From a virus: a stretch of DNA of 20,370 nt. How positions within the stretch are numbered: position 1 is the first letter of the stretch; every line of letters starts with the position of its first letter. The DNA lies in the IMG/VR virus record IMGVR_UViG_3300007234_000150, positions 1 through 20,370 of that record. One strand, given 5' to 3'. The notes beneath the pieces are model-generated. The model was given only the letters and a program-made list of their open reading frames with translations, was not told the origin of the DNA and did not search any database. Both the position numbers and the translations under genes were made by a program. Below, piece after piece: positions 1-4,811 of this stretch.

Positions 1-25
1 CTACCTTATGGCACAAACTGTTTGG

Positions 26-142
26 ATAATCCCAAGCCGCCGCTAGACTGTCTACCTGCCCTTGGACAACCCCACCCCTGCCTTACCCCTAGGCATGCAC
101 TATCAAACAGCCTAGGGGCGTCGAGTAAGGGGCGGGGATTAT
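26..142. repeat. Nested inverted repeat (imperfect palindrome)
   Basis: Three sets of complementary arms nest inside each other. The inner pair is CCCTAGGC-type, 9 bp perfect (86-94 with 110-118, 15-nt loop). The middle pair is CCTTA/TAAGG (81-85 with 126-130). The outer pair is ATAATCCC/GGGATTAT (26-33 with 135-142). The flanks are C-rich on the left and G-rich on the right. No T-run follows, so this is not an ordinary intrinsic terminator. Lying just before tandem repeats and terS, it may belong to an origin or a packaging signal; that role is inferred. Confidence 0.5.
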
Positions 143-149
143 GGCAAAA

Positions 150-244
150 GTCTTACAGAATTCAAAAAGTCTTACAGAATTCAAAAAGTCTTACAGAATT
201 CAAAAAGTCTTACAGAATTCAAAAAAGTCTTACAGAATTCAAAA
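150..244. repeat. Five tandem 19-20 bp direct repeats (iteron-like)
   Basis: The unit GTCTTACAGAATTCAAAAA starts at 150, 169, 188, 207 and 227. The first three units are exact 19-mers, the fourth has one extra A (20 nt), and the fifth is cut by one A (ends 244). There are no spacers between units, so this is not a CRISPR array. Each unit contains an EcoRI-type GAATTC palindrome and an A-run; 19-20 bp is close to two helical turns, so bound proteins would stack on one face. Such arrays are typical of replication initiator, partition or terminase binding sites. The reading frame running through the array (22-249) is probably accidental. Confidence 0.9.
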
Positions 245-279
245 GTTGATCAATTTTTGACCAATAACCTCTGTTCAGG

Positions 280-498
280 GGACTTTACATAATAGGTCGA
301 AATTCGCGAGATGCGTAAAATGGATTTTTAACATTCTATAATATACGATATCACACTATACTTGGTTATTCAAGGAGTTATGTCCAAATGGACCAATATA
401 GAAAAATATATGTTCATCAAACTCGTGTTCGCGCGGCGACGGAATGTGATAAAATGCATTTTTGTCCTTCGCGATTTTCGACCTATTATGTAAAGTCC
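280..498. repeat. 29-bp inverted repeat enclosing 161 bp, upstream of terS
   Basis: The left arm (280-308) reads GGACTTTACATAATAGGTCG and onward; the right arm (470-498) is its reverse complement with one mismatch in 29. Weaker complementarity extends inward, with AAAATGGATTTTTA-like sequence on the left and AAAATGCATTTT on the right, to about 340 and 440. The enclosed DNA is AT-rich and contains a TATAAT hexamer (337-342) without a convincing -35 partner and a small GTCC-A-AA-T-GGAC palindrome (382-393). The region could form a cruciform or be two sites for one dimeric protein. With the direct repeats beside it, this suggests a replication origin or terminase recognition region. The function is inferred. 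Confidence 0.8.
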
Positions 499-513
499 GG
501 TAAGTTAGTCTAG
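388..513 (+). CDS. Possible small ORF, 41 aa, unknown
   Basis: ATG at 388 lies 10 nt after an AAGGAG ribosome binding site (372-377). The frame stays open for 41 codons and stops with TAG at 511-513, inside the ribosome binding site of terS. The peptide starts MDQYRKIYVHQ, has two cysteines and a basic, Tyr-containing tail, and matches nothing I recognise. Its 3' part overlaps the right arm of the 29-bp inverted repeat, which would be unusual for a conserved gene. An alternative ATG at 380 in another frame is only 2 nt from the same AAGGAG and is less likely. The good start signal is the only support. Confidence 0.3.
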   Translation: MDQYRKIYVHQTRVRAATECDKMHFCPSRFSTYYVKSGKLV

Positions 514-521
514 GAGATACG

Positions 522-1055
522 ATGGCTCTGCCAAAAGTTACTCACAAAAAGAAGTTGGATGTGCCCGTCCGCTCGGACAAGGTAAGGAATCTCACTGCAA
601 AGCAGGAAAAGTTTGCGATGATCTTTGCTTGCGAAGATGTCACCCAAACAGAAGCCGCTCTCCGTGCTGGATTCAGTGAGAACTCCGCTGCGTCTATTGC
701 TTCGCAAATGCTCAAGCTGAACCCTAGGGTCAATCAACGTATTGCAGAAATCAAACAAGAGCTTGGCGTCAAGTACGAAGTCACATTTGAAGGCCATGTC
801 AGAAAACTAGCAGAGATCCGTGATGCTGCCCTCAGTGGTAACAATTTCGCTGCGGCTGTCGCTGCGGAAAAGTCTAGAGGCCAAGCAGCAGGATTGTACA
901 TAGATCGCAAAGAAATCTTGCACGGGCGCATTGACCAGATGAGCAAAGAGGAAGTCCTTAAAGAAATACAACAACTCCAAGAAGACTTCCCTGCTCTACA
1001 GGCGATTATGCAAGGTAATCTAGTGATCGAAGGTGAAGCGACGCAAGAAGACTAA
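522..1055 (+). CDS. terS: Terminase small subunit
   Basis: This 177-aa protein is the DNA-recognition subunit of the packaging motor: it binds the phage packaging site and hands DNA to the large subunit. Residues ~25-80 hold the helix-turn-helix region typical of the Terminase_2 family, with LTAKQEKFAMIFA, then TQTEAALRAGFSENSA, then LKLNPRVNQRIAEI. Residues ~85-175 are helical and probably provide oligomerisation and contact with the large subunit. The length is normal for the family. The start at 522 follows TAGGAGA (511-517). Unusually, terL lies about 4 kb downstream, with an accessory cluster in between. The repeats at 26-498 immediately upstream are reasonable candidates for its binding site, by analogy with phages whose pac or cos site lies in or near terS. 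Confidence 0.92.
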   Translation: MALPKVTHKKKLDVPVRSDKVRNLTAKQEKFAMIFACEDVTQTEAALRAGFSENSAASIASQMLKLNPRVNQRIAEIKQELGVKYEVTFEGHVRKLAEIRDAALSGNNFAAAVAAEKSRGQAAGLYIDRKEILHGRIDQMSKEEVLKEIQQLQEDFPALQAIMQGNLVIEGEATQED

Positions 1056-1122
1056 ACAAGAGTTGCTCGGGGTTGGTGTCGTGGCGCACCATTGTAATGT
1101 ACCAAGTAGGTACGCTCACTAA

Positions 1123-1136
1123 CTCATAGAAAGGAG
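1123..1136 (+). promoter_or_regulatory. Shared 14-nt leader/RBS, copy 1
   Basis: CTCATAGAAAGGAG occurs exactly three times in the window (1123, 2514, 3230), each time 6-8 nt before the ATG of an accessory gene. The AAAGGAG part is the Shine-Dalgarno sequence; the conserved CTCATAG before it is not needed for that. A short inverted repeat GTACC-AAGTA-GGTAC (1099-1113) precedes this copy. A common translational control or duplication origin is inferred. Confidence 0.75.
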
Positions 1137-1143
1137 TTGCGAC

Positions 1144-1398
1144 ATGGATATACATTGTAAGTTTTGTGGAGAACCTTGGGAGCATGACACCCTACACGAG
1201 TTTGGCGATTACAAGAATCGCGCCAAGCTCTTTGCACAGCTAGGATGCAATGCCTTAATGGAAGACGGCAATAGGGACTACCCCTGTGATATGCCTGTAG
1301 TAGACCCCGACATGGCATGGCAAGCAGACTTCTTGCAGCAATGGTCCGAACACCCAGAAGAGTGGATAGCCGACGGCATGCTAGGGGATATGTCATGA
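1144..1398 (+). CDS. Hypothetical protein with CxxC/H motif, 84 aa
   Basis: The start at 1144 follows AAAGGAG with 7 nt spacing. Near the N terminus it has C5-x2-C8 followed by H14 and H18 (CKFCGEPWEHDTLH), which looks like a small zinc-binding knuckle; two further cysteines follow, one near residue 34 and one near residue 48. The rest is acidic and Trp-rich and ends in GMLGDMS. I recall similar short phage proteins but no function. The stop codon overlaps the next start (ATGA at 1395-1398), so the two are probably translationally coupled. It opens a run of four overlapping genes that ends with a nuclease, which may hint at a DNA-related role; that is inference. Confidence 0.8.
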   Translation: MDIHCKFCGEPWEHDTLHEFGDYKNRAKLFAQLGCNALMEDGNRDYPCDMPVVDPDMAWQADFLQQWSEHPEEWIADGMLGDMS

Positions 1399-1655
1399 TT
1401 GAGGTATTTAACATAGCAAGTGACGACCAAGTGTCGTTTATGCCTGTGATGGGTACCCTGTGGGCAGTCGCGTACTGCTATTGCGAGCAGCATGACAAGT
1501 TGCATGAGCTGTTCGAGGAGGAGCGCTTAGGTCGGTTTATTCAATACGCTAAGACGCTACCAGTGACCGTAGGTGATAAATCGGTAGCCTGCGGTGACTG
1601 GGTTACTTTTGAAACACAACCACACCAATTGATGGAGGTGCTTTATGCGGATTGA
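1395..1655 (+). CDS. Hypothetical protein, 86 aa
   Basis: I chose the ATG at 1395 rather than the earlier in-frame start at 1317, because the 1395 start overlaps the upstream stop as ATGA and avoids a long overlap. The product begins MIEVFNIASDDQ and is 86 aa, slightly acidic, with no transmembrane segment. It contains a CYCEQHDKLHELFEEERLGRF helix-like stretch and a C-terminal half that looks beta-rich (VACGDWVTFETQ). I do not recognise the family. The 3' end overlaps the next gene by 11 nt (ATG at 1645), consistent with a coupled operon from 1144 to 2266. Confidence 0.7.
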   Translation: MIEVFNIASDDQVSFMPVMGTLWAVAYCYCEQHDKLHELFEEERLGRFIQYAKTLPVTVGDKSVACGDWVTFETQPHQLMEVLYAD

Positions 1656-1839
1656 TGAATGGACAAAACGTCTTGGGCAGCAACACTGGAATATCGCGGG
1701 TAAGGGACAAACCCTGTGCGGTAAGCCGATGCTCGGCAATAACTACGCGAAATACATCGAAAACGAGGATAAAACCCCGTGTGAATCGTGTCAAGAGCAA
1801 CTGCAAGCGGTAGTCGGCCACGGAGGGGCGGATGTCTAA
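1645..1839 (+). CDS. Hypothetical zinc-finger-like protein, 64 aa
   Basis: A short protein starting MRIDEWTKRLGQQHW. It has H14, then C25 in TLCGKPM, then C46-x2-C49 in TPCESCQEQL, a spacing that could hold one zinc ion. Similar 60-70 aa Cys-pair proteins are common in phage accessory regions, but I cannot name a function. The GGAGGTG (1633-1639) inside the upstream gene serves as ribosome binding site, 5 nt before the ATG. It overlaps the upstream gene by 11 nt and the following nuclease gene by 8 nt. Confidence 0.75.
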   Translation: MRIDEWTKRLGQQHWNIAGKGQTLCGKPMLGNNYAKYIENEDKTPCESCQEQLQAVVGHGGADV

Positions 1840-2266
1840 ACCTGAGTCCCAGTTATGGAGTAAGTTAAAACAAGGGACTAAAGCCTCGGGCGTGTTTTGG
1901 ACACGCCTCGAGACTTGGGCTACTCCCGGAGTACCTGATGTTCACGGAGTGAAGGACGGTACTTCCTTTTGGATTGAACTAAAAGTCAGTCAATTAAAAG
2001 TCATAAGAAAGATCGACCTGAGACCGCACCAAATCGCATGGCAGGTACAGTATTCAAATCAAGGGGGCAGTGTCTGGAACCTTGTTGGTCATCCTTCCTC
2101 CTCCTCCCTCAAATTATTTGGAGGAGAAAGAGCCATGGAGCTAGCTGAGGGGACGAAGGACCGTGAGGCGTTGACCCCGGATTGGGAAACGGGGAGGCCG
2201 TATGATTGGACCGCCCTCCTTGATTTTATTATCGCCCATGCGAGGAAGAAAGAGCATGAGCCGTGA
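1832..2266 (+). CDS. VRR-NUC-type nuclease (PD-(D/E)xK fold)
   Basis: This 144-aa protein carries the signature of small phage VRR-NUC nucleases. It has E5 in the first helix (PESQLWSKL), then RLETWATPGVPDVHG with P35-D36, then E49-x-K51 in FWIELKV, and then LRPHQIAWQ (63-71), where the Q-x3-W pattern is typical. The D36/E49/K51 set is a plausible metal-binding catalytic site. In this family the domain is thought to act on branched or structured DNA, such as replication or recombination intermediates before packaging. Residues 85-144 are an extra C-terminal tail ending in a basic helix. GGAGGGGCGG before the ATG is the ribosome binding site. Placement in a coupled operon close to terS suggests DNA processing for packaging, which is inference. 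Confidence 0.85.
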   Translation: MSKPESQLWSKLKQGTKASGVFWTRLETWATPGVPDVHGVKDGTSFWIELKVSQLKVIRKIDLRPHQIAWQVQYSNQGGSVWNLVGHPSSSSLKLFGGERAMELAEGTKDREALTPDWETGRPYDWTALLDFIIAHARKKEHEP

Positions 2267-2513
2267 TGCGTGAGGCGTTGTGCGTGGTCAACTCTTCTTC
2301 TATCCTCGTTTGTCATCATCATTCATCTTCTATCCCGTCCCATTCTAAGAAGAAAGAGGATGATTGATGACGAACGATGGTGGGTGTGTACGAGGAAGAT
2401 TGATGATGACGTCAATCTTGACCGATTAAGAAGGATGCAAAAAGACTGGCAATGATAACTAATGAGAGTATAGTGAATACCGTAACCAAGGGGTTATGTA
2501 GGACCAATCATTT
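2267..2513 (+). other. Gap with no convincing gene; repeat-rich
   Basis: About 250 nt between the nuclease gene and the next leader. Two frames are open but weak. An ATG at 2266 overlaps the nuclease stop (TGATG) and gives 33 low-complexity codons to 2367. A GTG-started frame (2270-2455) gives 61 codons that begin hydrophobic and end charged. Neither looks like a known protein. The DNA has TCTTCTATCC twice (about 2296 and 2327) and a CAT/TCT-rich tract followed by a complementary GAAGAAAGAGGATGATTGATG-like tract, so it can fold on itself. It belongs to the same pyrimidine-then-purine pattern seen in later gaps. Confidence 0.4.
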
Positions 2514-2527
2514 CTCATAGAAAGGAG
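2514..2527 (+). promoter_or_regulatory. Shared 14-nt leader/RBS, copy 2
   Basis: An exact CTCATAGAAAGGAG, 8 nt before the ATG at 2536. Similarity with copy 1 extends upstream (GTAGG, then TCA, then CTC), which suggests a longer shared leader between these two. Confidence 0.75.
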
Positions 2528-2535
2528 ATAGGAAA

Positions 2536-2964
2536 ATGGCTACATCAGCTAAGAAAGCAGTAAAGAAAGCACCAGTCGCGAAGGCCGAGGTAAAAGTGGC
2601 TGAGCTCTGTCTCACCGGTGAAGAGCTTTCATACGGTGACATCTGGAAGTTTGTCCAAGAGCATGCCGGTGGTAACGAGGCCAACGTGAAGATTGTTCCA
2701 CTGGATAACGTGGATCTGGCTAGCACGTCACCTGTACCGTTCGGTTATGGTGGTCGCGCTGGAGGCGTACGACAAACTATACAGGACTGGATGCTACGCG
2801 GTGTGGACGGTGACCGTAGTCTTAAGACTGCGCTCAATAAGGCCGCTCCGCTTGGGCACTCGCGCAAAAAGCCGGTCTGCCTCCACGCGCTCATGCACGG
2901 TGGCTACTCCCCGTCTAGCAAGTATTGGGGGACACCGTTTGTCAAACTGGTGGTTCAGGGTTAA
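2536..2964 (+). CDS. Unknown 142-aa protein, paralogue A
   Basis: The start at 2536 follows the shared leader with AAAGGAG. Residues 1-22 form a Lys/Ala-rich basic tail (TSAKKAVKKAPVAKA), like histone-type or ribosomal protein tails. A compact domain (~25-142) follows, with SPVPFGY, AGGVRQTIQDW, PLGHS-x-KKPVCL, GGYSPSS and WGTP-x-VKLVVQ blocks. The same blocks occur in the protein at 4341-4769; by eye about 60% of ~116 aligned residues are identical, and the length is the same. There is no transmembrane segment, and only one Cys lies in the conserved region. I do not recognise the fold or function. A strong terminator follows at 2998, so this gene ends a transcription unit. The basic tail suggests nucleic-acid contact, which is inference. 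Confidence 0.85.
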   Translation: MATSAKKAVKKAPVAKAEVKVAELCLTGEELSYGDIWKFVQEHAGGNEANVKIVPLDNVDLASTSPVPFGYGGRAGGVRQTIQDWMLRGVDGDRSLKTALNKAAPLGHSRKKPVCLHALMHGGYSPSSKYWGTPFVKLVVQG

Positions 2965-2997
2965 CCTGACCACTCCTTGAGTCGTACGTGTGTGATT

Positions 2998-3022
2998 AGG
3001 GAGCTTCGGCTCCCTCTTTTTT
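2998..3022 (+). terminator. Intrinsic terminator after paralogue A
   Basis: A perfect GGGAGC-TTCG-GCTCCC stem with a stable UUCG tetraloop (2999-3014), extended by one A-T pair and followed by TCTTTTTT (3015-3022). It lies 34 nt after the stop codon. Confidence 0.93.
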
Positions 3023-3229
3023 GACTTGCGAAAAGGATGAATATTGAGGACTTCCCATTCCCCTCCCATCCTCTCCCTTCCCTTTCCCGAGAGGAGGAGG
3101 ATTGAGGATGACTTTTACTTATGTATACATATACATAAGTAATCAATATCTTTCTTTTTCTGGGGGGGGTTGTTTCACAAAAAGTCTATTGGCATACTGG
3201 CTTTGTAGTAATTAACAAATACCATAAAA
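3023..3229. other. Non-coding gap with polypyrimidine/purine tracts and a G8 run
   Basis: No gene seen. It holds CCCATTCCC (3054-3062), a long C/T-rich tract, then a GAGAGGAGGAGGATTGAGGATG-like purine tract. CCTCTC and GAGAGG can pair across the junction (about 3070 and 3090). A 24-bp near-palindrome follows at 3117-3140. G8 at 3162-3169 is a slippage-prone run. TTGGCATACT at 3189-3198 recurs at 3889-3898. After the terminator at 3022 a new promoter would be expected here, but I cannot pick a convincing pair of hexamers. Confidence 0.5.
3117..3140. promoter_or_regulatory. 24-bp palindrome, operator-like
   Basis: ACTTATGTATA at 3117-3127 pairs perfectly with TATACATAAGT at 3130-3140, with only the central 2 nt unpaired. 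This 11-bp-arm AT-rich dyad lies 110 nt before the gene at 3250 and could be an operator for a dimeric repressor. No candidate regulator is seen in the window. Confidence 0.5.
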
Positions 3230-3243
3230 CTCATAGAAAGGAG
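3230..3243 (+). promoter_or_regulatory. Shared 14-nt leader/RBS, copy 3
   Basis: An exact CTCATAGAAAGGAG, 6 nt before the ATG at 3250. Upstream similarity to copies 1 and 2 is weak here. Confidence 0.75.
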
Positions 3244-3249
3244 CTGATT

Positions 3250-3513
3250 ATGTTTACTGCTTGCACTAATGCTGTATTAAAATCCCTTGACCAAGTGGGT
3301 ATACAACCGTTGTTTGTTGACAAGACTGACAACACCATGTTGGTAATGGTTGATGATTTAACCCAAATCTCGGTTACTGGGTATACGCACCAGACTGACG
3401 TTACAATAACCAACACTAATGATGACTATTTAAAAGTCAATTGTCTCGGGGCGTTTATTGTTTGTGACGATAAGCAGCTACAAGACCTGACTGACTTCTT
3501 GTCTAATCTGTAA
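3250..3513 (+). CDS. Hypothetical protein, 87 aa
   Basis: The start follows AAAGGAG with good spacing. The product is acidic and rich in Thr, Asp and Val, with alternating polar/hydrophobic stretches (TMLVMVDDLTQISVTGY, then TDVTITNTNDDYLKV) that suggest beta strands, and a C-terminal helix (KQLQDLTDFLSNL). It has three cysteines and no membrane segment. I do not recognise a family. It is followed after 17 nt by another small gene, and both end at the terminator at 3719, so they probably form a two-gene unit. Confidence 0.75.
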   Translation: MFTACTNAVLKSLDQVGIQPLFVDKTDNTMLVMVDDLTQISVTGYTHQTDVTITNTNDDYLKVNCLGAFIVCDDKQLQDLTDFLSNL

Positions 3514-3530
3514 GTAAGGGGGCTTGACAT

Positions 3531-3716
3531 ATGCGTAACAAGTACAAGTTTAGTAGTGGTGACGTGGTGATGTGGAGAGACGGATGGGGTATAGAGGATC
3601 CTGTCCAAGCCACAGTAATAAAGGACGGTGAGCCTCACAAAGGGGACATTGCTTATGATTTAGACAACGGTCACTGGGCATATGAGTATCAGCTTGAAAA
3701 AATCAGTGAGGGGTAG
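3531..3716 (+). CDS. Hypothetical 61-aa protein, SH3/KOW-like look
   Basis: The ATG at 3531 follows AAGGGGG (3516-3522). The short protein has FSSGDVVMWRDGWG, then ATVIKDGEPHKGDIAYDL, then a final WAYEYQLEKI. The GD-V-x-W start and the strand/turn rhythm resemble small SH3-like barrels, found in several short phage proteins. That is only a resemblance, and no function can be assigned. It is the last gene before a GC-rich hairpin with a short T-run. Confidence 0.7.
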   Translation: MRNKYKFSSGDVVMWRDGWGIEDPVQATVIKDGEPHKGDIAYDLDNGHWAYEYQLEKISEG

Positions 3717-3718
3717 TT

Positions 3719-3740
3719 AAGGGGGCTTGTCCCCCTTTCT
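3719..3740 (+). terminator. Probable intrinsic terminator
   Basis: AAGGGGG (3719-3725), CTTGT loop, CCCCCTT (3731-3737), then TCT. The stem is strong but the T-tract is short, so termination may be partial. It begins 2 nt after the stop codon at 3716. Confidence 0.7.
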
Positions 3741-3933
3741 CCCATTCCCATTCCAGAGAAAAGAAGAGTATTGATGATTCCGAAGAACTTCCCCCCTACC
3801 TATCACTATCAATCAATCTCGGTGTTATTATCAATCATCCTCTACGGAGTATTGTTGAACAAACAAGACTAGCTCACCCAGTGTCAGCTTGGCATACTAC
3901 ACTTGCACACCAACACTACATACGGAGAAAGGT
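3741..3933. other. Non-coding gap with repeated CCCATTCCC tract
   Basis: No gene seen. It begins with CCCATTCCCATTCC (3741-3754), then an AGAGAAAAGAAGAG purine tract and TATTGATGATT. A second part has TCAATCAATC and ATCAATCATCC (about 3810-3840), echoing the pattern of the 2267-2513 gap. TTGGCATACT (3889-3898) is an exact copy of the one at 3189. A start at 3889 in frame with the next gene is possible but lacks a ribosome binding site. Confidence 0.4.
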
Positions 3934-4095
3934 ATGAGACTGATAAACAACATTGGTATGGTCCTGTTCTTAACAGGGTTGATCGTTGCCTGTTCAGCAG
4001 CTGAAGCTCAAGAGTTGTTCTGGCTAGGCTTGATTGCAATGCAAGGTTGCCTACTCATGGTAGCCGGAGGGCTGATGGCGACATGGCGCTCCTAG
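3934..4095 (+). CDS. Small two-TM membrane protein, 53 aa
   Basis: I chose the ATG at 3934 because GGAGAAAGG (3924-3932) lies just before it. The peptide MRLINNIGMVLFLTG begins a first hydrophobic segment (~7-24), then a short AAEAQEL turn, then a second (~30-49), and it ends ATWRS. This hairpin topology is found in small inner-membrane proteins, including some class II holins, but other holin candidates exist in the late block, so a lysis role here is speculative. The ACSAA stretch resembles a lipobox only weakly. Confidence 0.6.
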   Translation: MRLINNIGMVLFLTGLIVACSAAEAQELFWLGLIAMQGCLLMVAGGLMATWRS

Positions 4096-4151
4096 GTATT
4101 TTCTTTGCACTGACGGCAGTCGCCTTACTGGTGGCTGCTGCCTTAAGATAA
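4083..4151 (+). CDS. Possible 22-aa hydrophobic peptide
   Basis: An ATG at 4083 overlaps the end of the previous gene by 13 nt, with GGAGG at 4066-4070 (12 nt spacing). The product MALLGIFFALTAVALLVAAA plus LR is almost entirely one transmembrane helix with a positive end. Such tiny membrane peptides exist, but chance cannot be ruled out at this length. No stop interrupts it and the hydrophobic character is uniform, which is the only support. Confidence 0.35.
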   Translation: MALLGIFFALTAVALLVAAALR

Positions 4152-4152
4152 A

Positions 4153-4340
4153 CCATTCCCATTCCCATTCCCATCTCAACAGAGGAGAAGTTAGAAGACC
4201 ACAGACACCGACAGGTGGTGTCTGTATATGCTAAAAAATCCTCTAAAATAAAGGGGTTACAATAAAGGCAAAAAACAGTATTATTTAACTGTGCCCAGCG
4301 GCACACACACACACACATACACAACTATAGGTATATAAAA
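4153..4340. other. Leader region of paralogue B: ATTCCC repeats, hairpin, CA tract
   Basis: No gene seen. (ATTCCC)x3 at 4155-4172 gives three GGG runs plus GG on the minus strand. A 9-bp hairpin ACAGACACC/GGTGTCTGT follows (4201-4209 with 4217-4225), not followed by a T-run. A CA-dinucleotide tract lies at 4302-4316. The next ATG (4341) has only a weak TATAGG before it, unlike the AAAGGAG of paralogue A. Confidence 0.45.
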
Positions 4341-4769
4341 ATGGCAAAAGCAAAAACAGCAACAAAAAACACTACAGCAGCAGCAGTAAACGTAGCTACA
4401 TTTACTGGCGGTAAGGAAATTACTTACGCGCAACTGTGGGCATGGGTTAATACAGCAGCAGGCGGCAACTTACACAATGTGCAAGTTGTGCCGCTGGCCA
4501 ATGTGCAGGCGGGTACTAGCAGCCCTGTGCCGTTTGGCTATAACGGCAAAGCAGGCGGCGTACGCCAAACCATACAGGATTGGTTGCTGCAAGGGGTGGA
4601 AGGTAACACTAGCCTAGCAGCAATACTGGCAGCCGCTAAGCCCCTAGGGCATAGCAGCAAAAAACCCGTTTGCCTAATGGCAATGCTACAAGGCGGCTAT
4701 AGCCCTAGCAGCGCAACGTGGGGCACACCATACGTTAAGCTGGTAGTGCAACCGCAAGCCAGCAAGTAA
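4341..4769 (+). CDS. Unknown 142-aa protein, paralogue B
   Basis: Same length and domain as the protein at 2536-2964: basic/Ala/Thr-rich N-terminal tail (KAKTATKNTTAAA), then TYAQLWAWV, SPVPFGY, AGGVRQTIQDW, PLGHSSKKPVCL, GGYSPSS and WGTPYVKLVVQ. Identity with paralogue A is about 60% by eye in the domain, but the tail is unrelated in sequence. Codon choice differs: here Ser is mostly AGC and Ala often GCA, so the copies may have diverged long ago or arrived separately. The start has no strong ribosome binding site. A terminator follows at 4782. Function unknown; the conserved surface blocks and basic tails suggest a nucleic-acid or virion role, which is inference. Confidence 0.85.
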   Translation: MAKAKTATKNTTAAAVNVATFTGGKEITYAQLWAWVNTAAGGNLHNVQVVPLANVQAGTSSPVPFGYNGKAGGVRQTIQDWLLQGVEGNTSLAAILAAAKPLGHSSKKPVCLMAMLQGGYSPSSATWGTPYVKLVVQPQASK

Positions 4770-4781
4770 ACCAACCAGTAC

Positions 4782-4811
4782 AAAATGCCTGCCTAGTGCG
4801 GGCATTTTTTT
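4782..4811 (+). terminator. Intrinsic terminator after paralogue B
   Basis: AAAATGCC (4782-4789) pairs with GGCATTTT (4801-4808). The inner TGC/GCG extends the stem to 11 bp around a CTAGT loop, and a T7 tract ends at 4811. It starts 12 nt after the stop codon. Confidence 0.9.

Noticed and set aside
150-244. CRISPR array
   Set aside because: Repeats are tandem with no spacers and no cas genes nearby.
22-249. Open frame of 75 codons on the + strand
   Set aside because: It runs through the palindrome and tandem repeats, has no ribosome binding site, and the product is low-complexity repeat translation.
510-946. Minus-strand frames opposite terS
   Set aside because: They are antisense shadows of a well-supported terminase gene with no known protein pattern.
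1124-1821. Minus-strand frames opposite the small Cys-motif genes
   Set aside because: No ribosome binding sites; the + strand frames overlap in operon style and have proper starts.
2270-2455. 61-codon GTG frame after the nuclease
   Set aside because: Weak start and repeat-like DNA; kept only as a comment in the gap entry.
2693-2980. Alternate-frame ORF inside paralogue A
   Set aside because: Shadow of the conserved 142-aa gene, whose paralogue confirms the main frame.
3889-3910. Sigma-54 promoter (TTGGCA...TTGCA)
   Set aside because: GG to GC distance is 14 nt where sigma-54 sites need 12.
4055-4324. Minus-strand 89-codon frame with MGMGMG and CVCVC repeats
   Set aside because: The repeats are translations of the ATTCCC and CA tracts.
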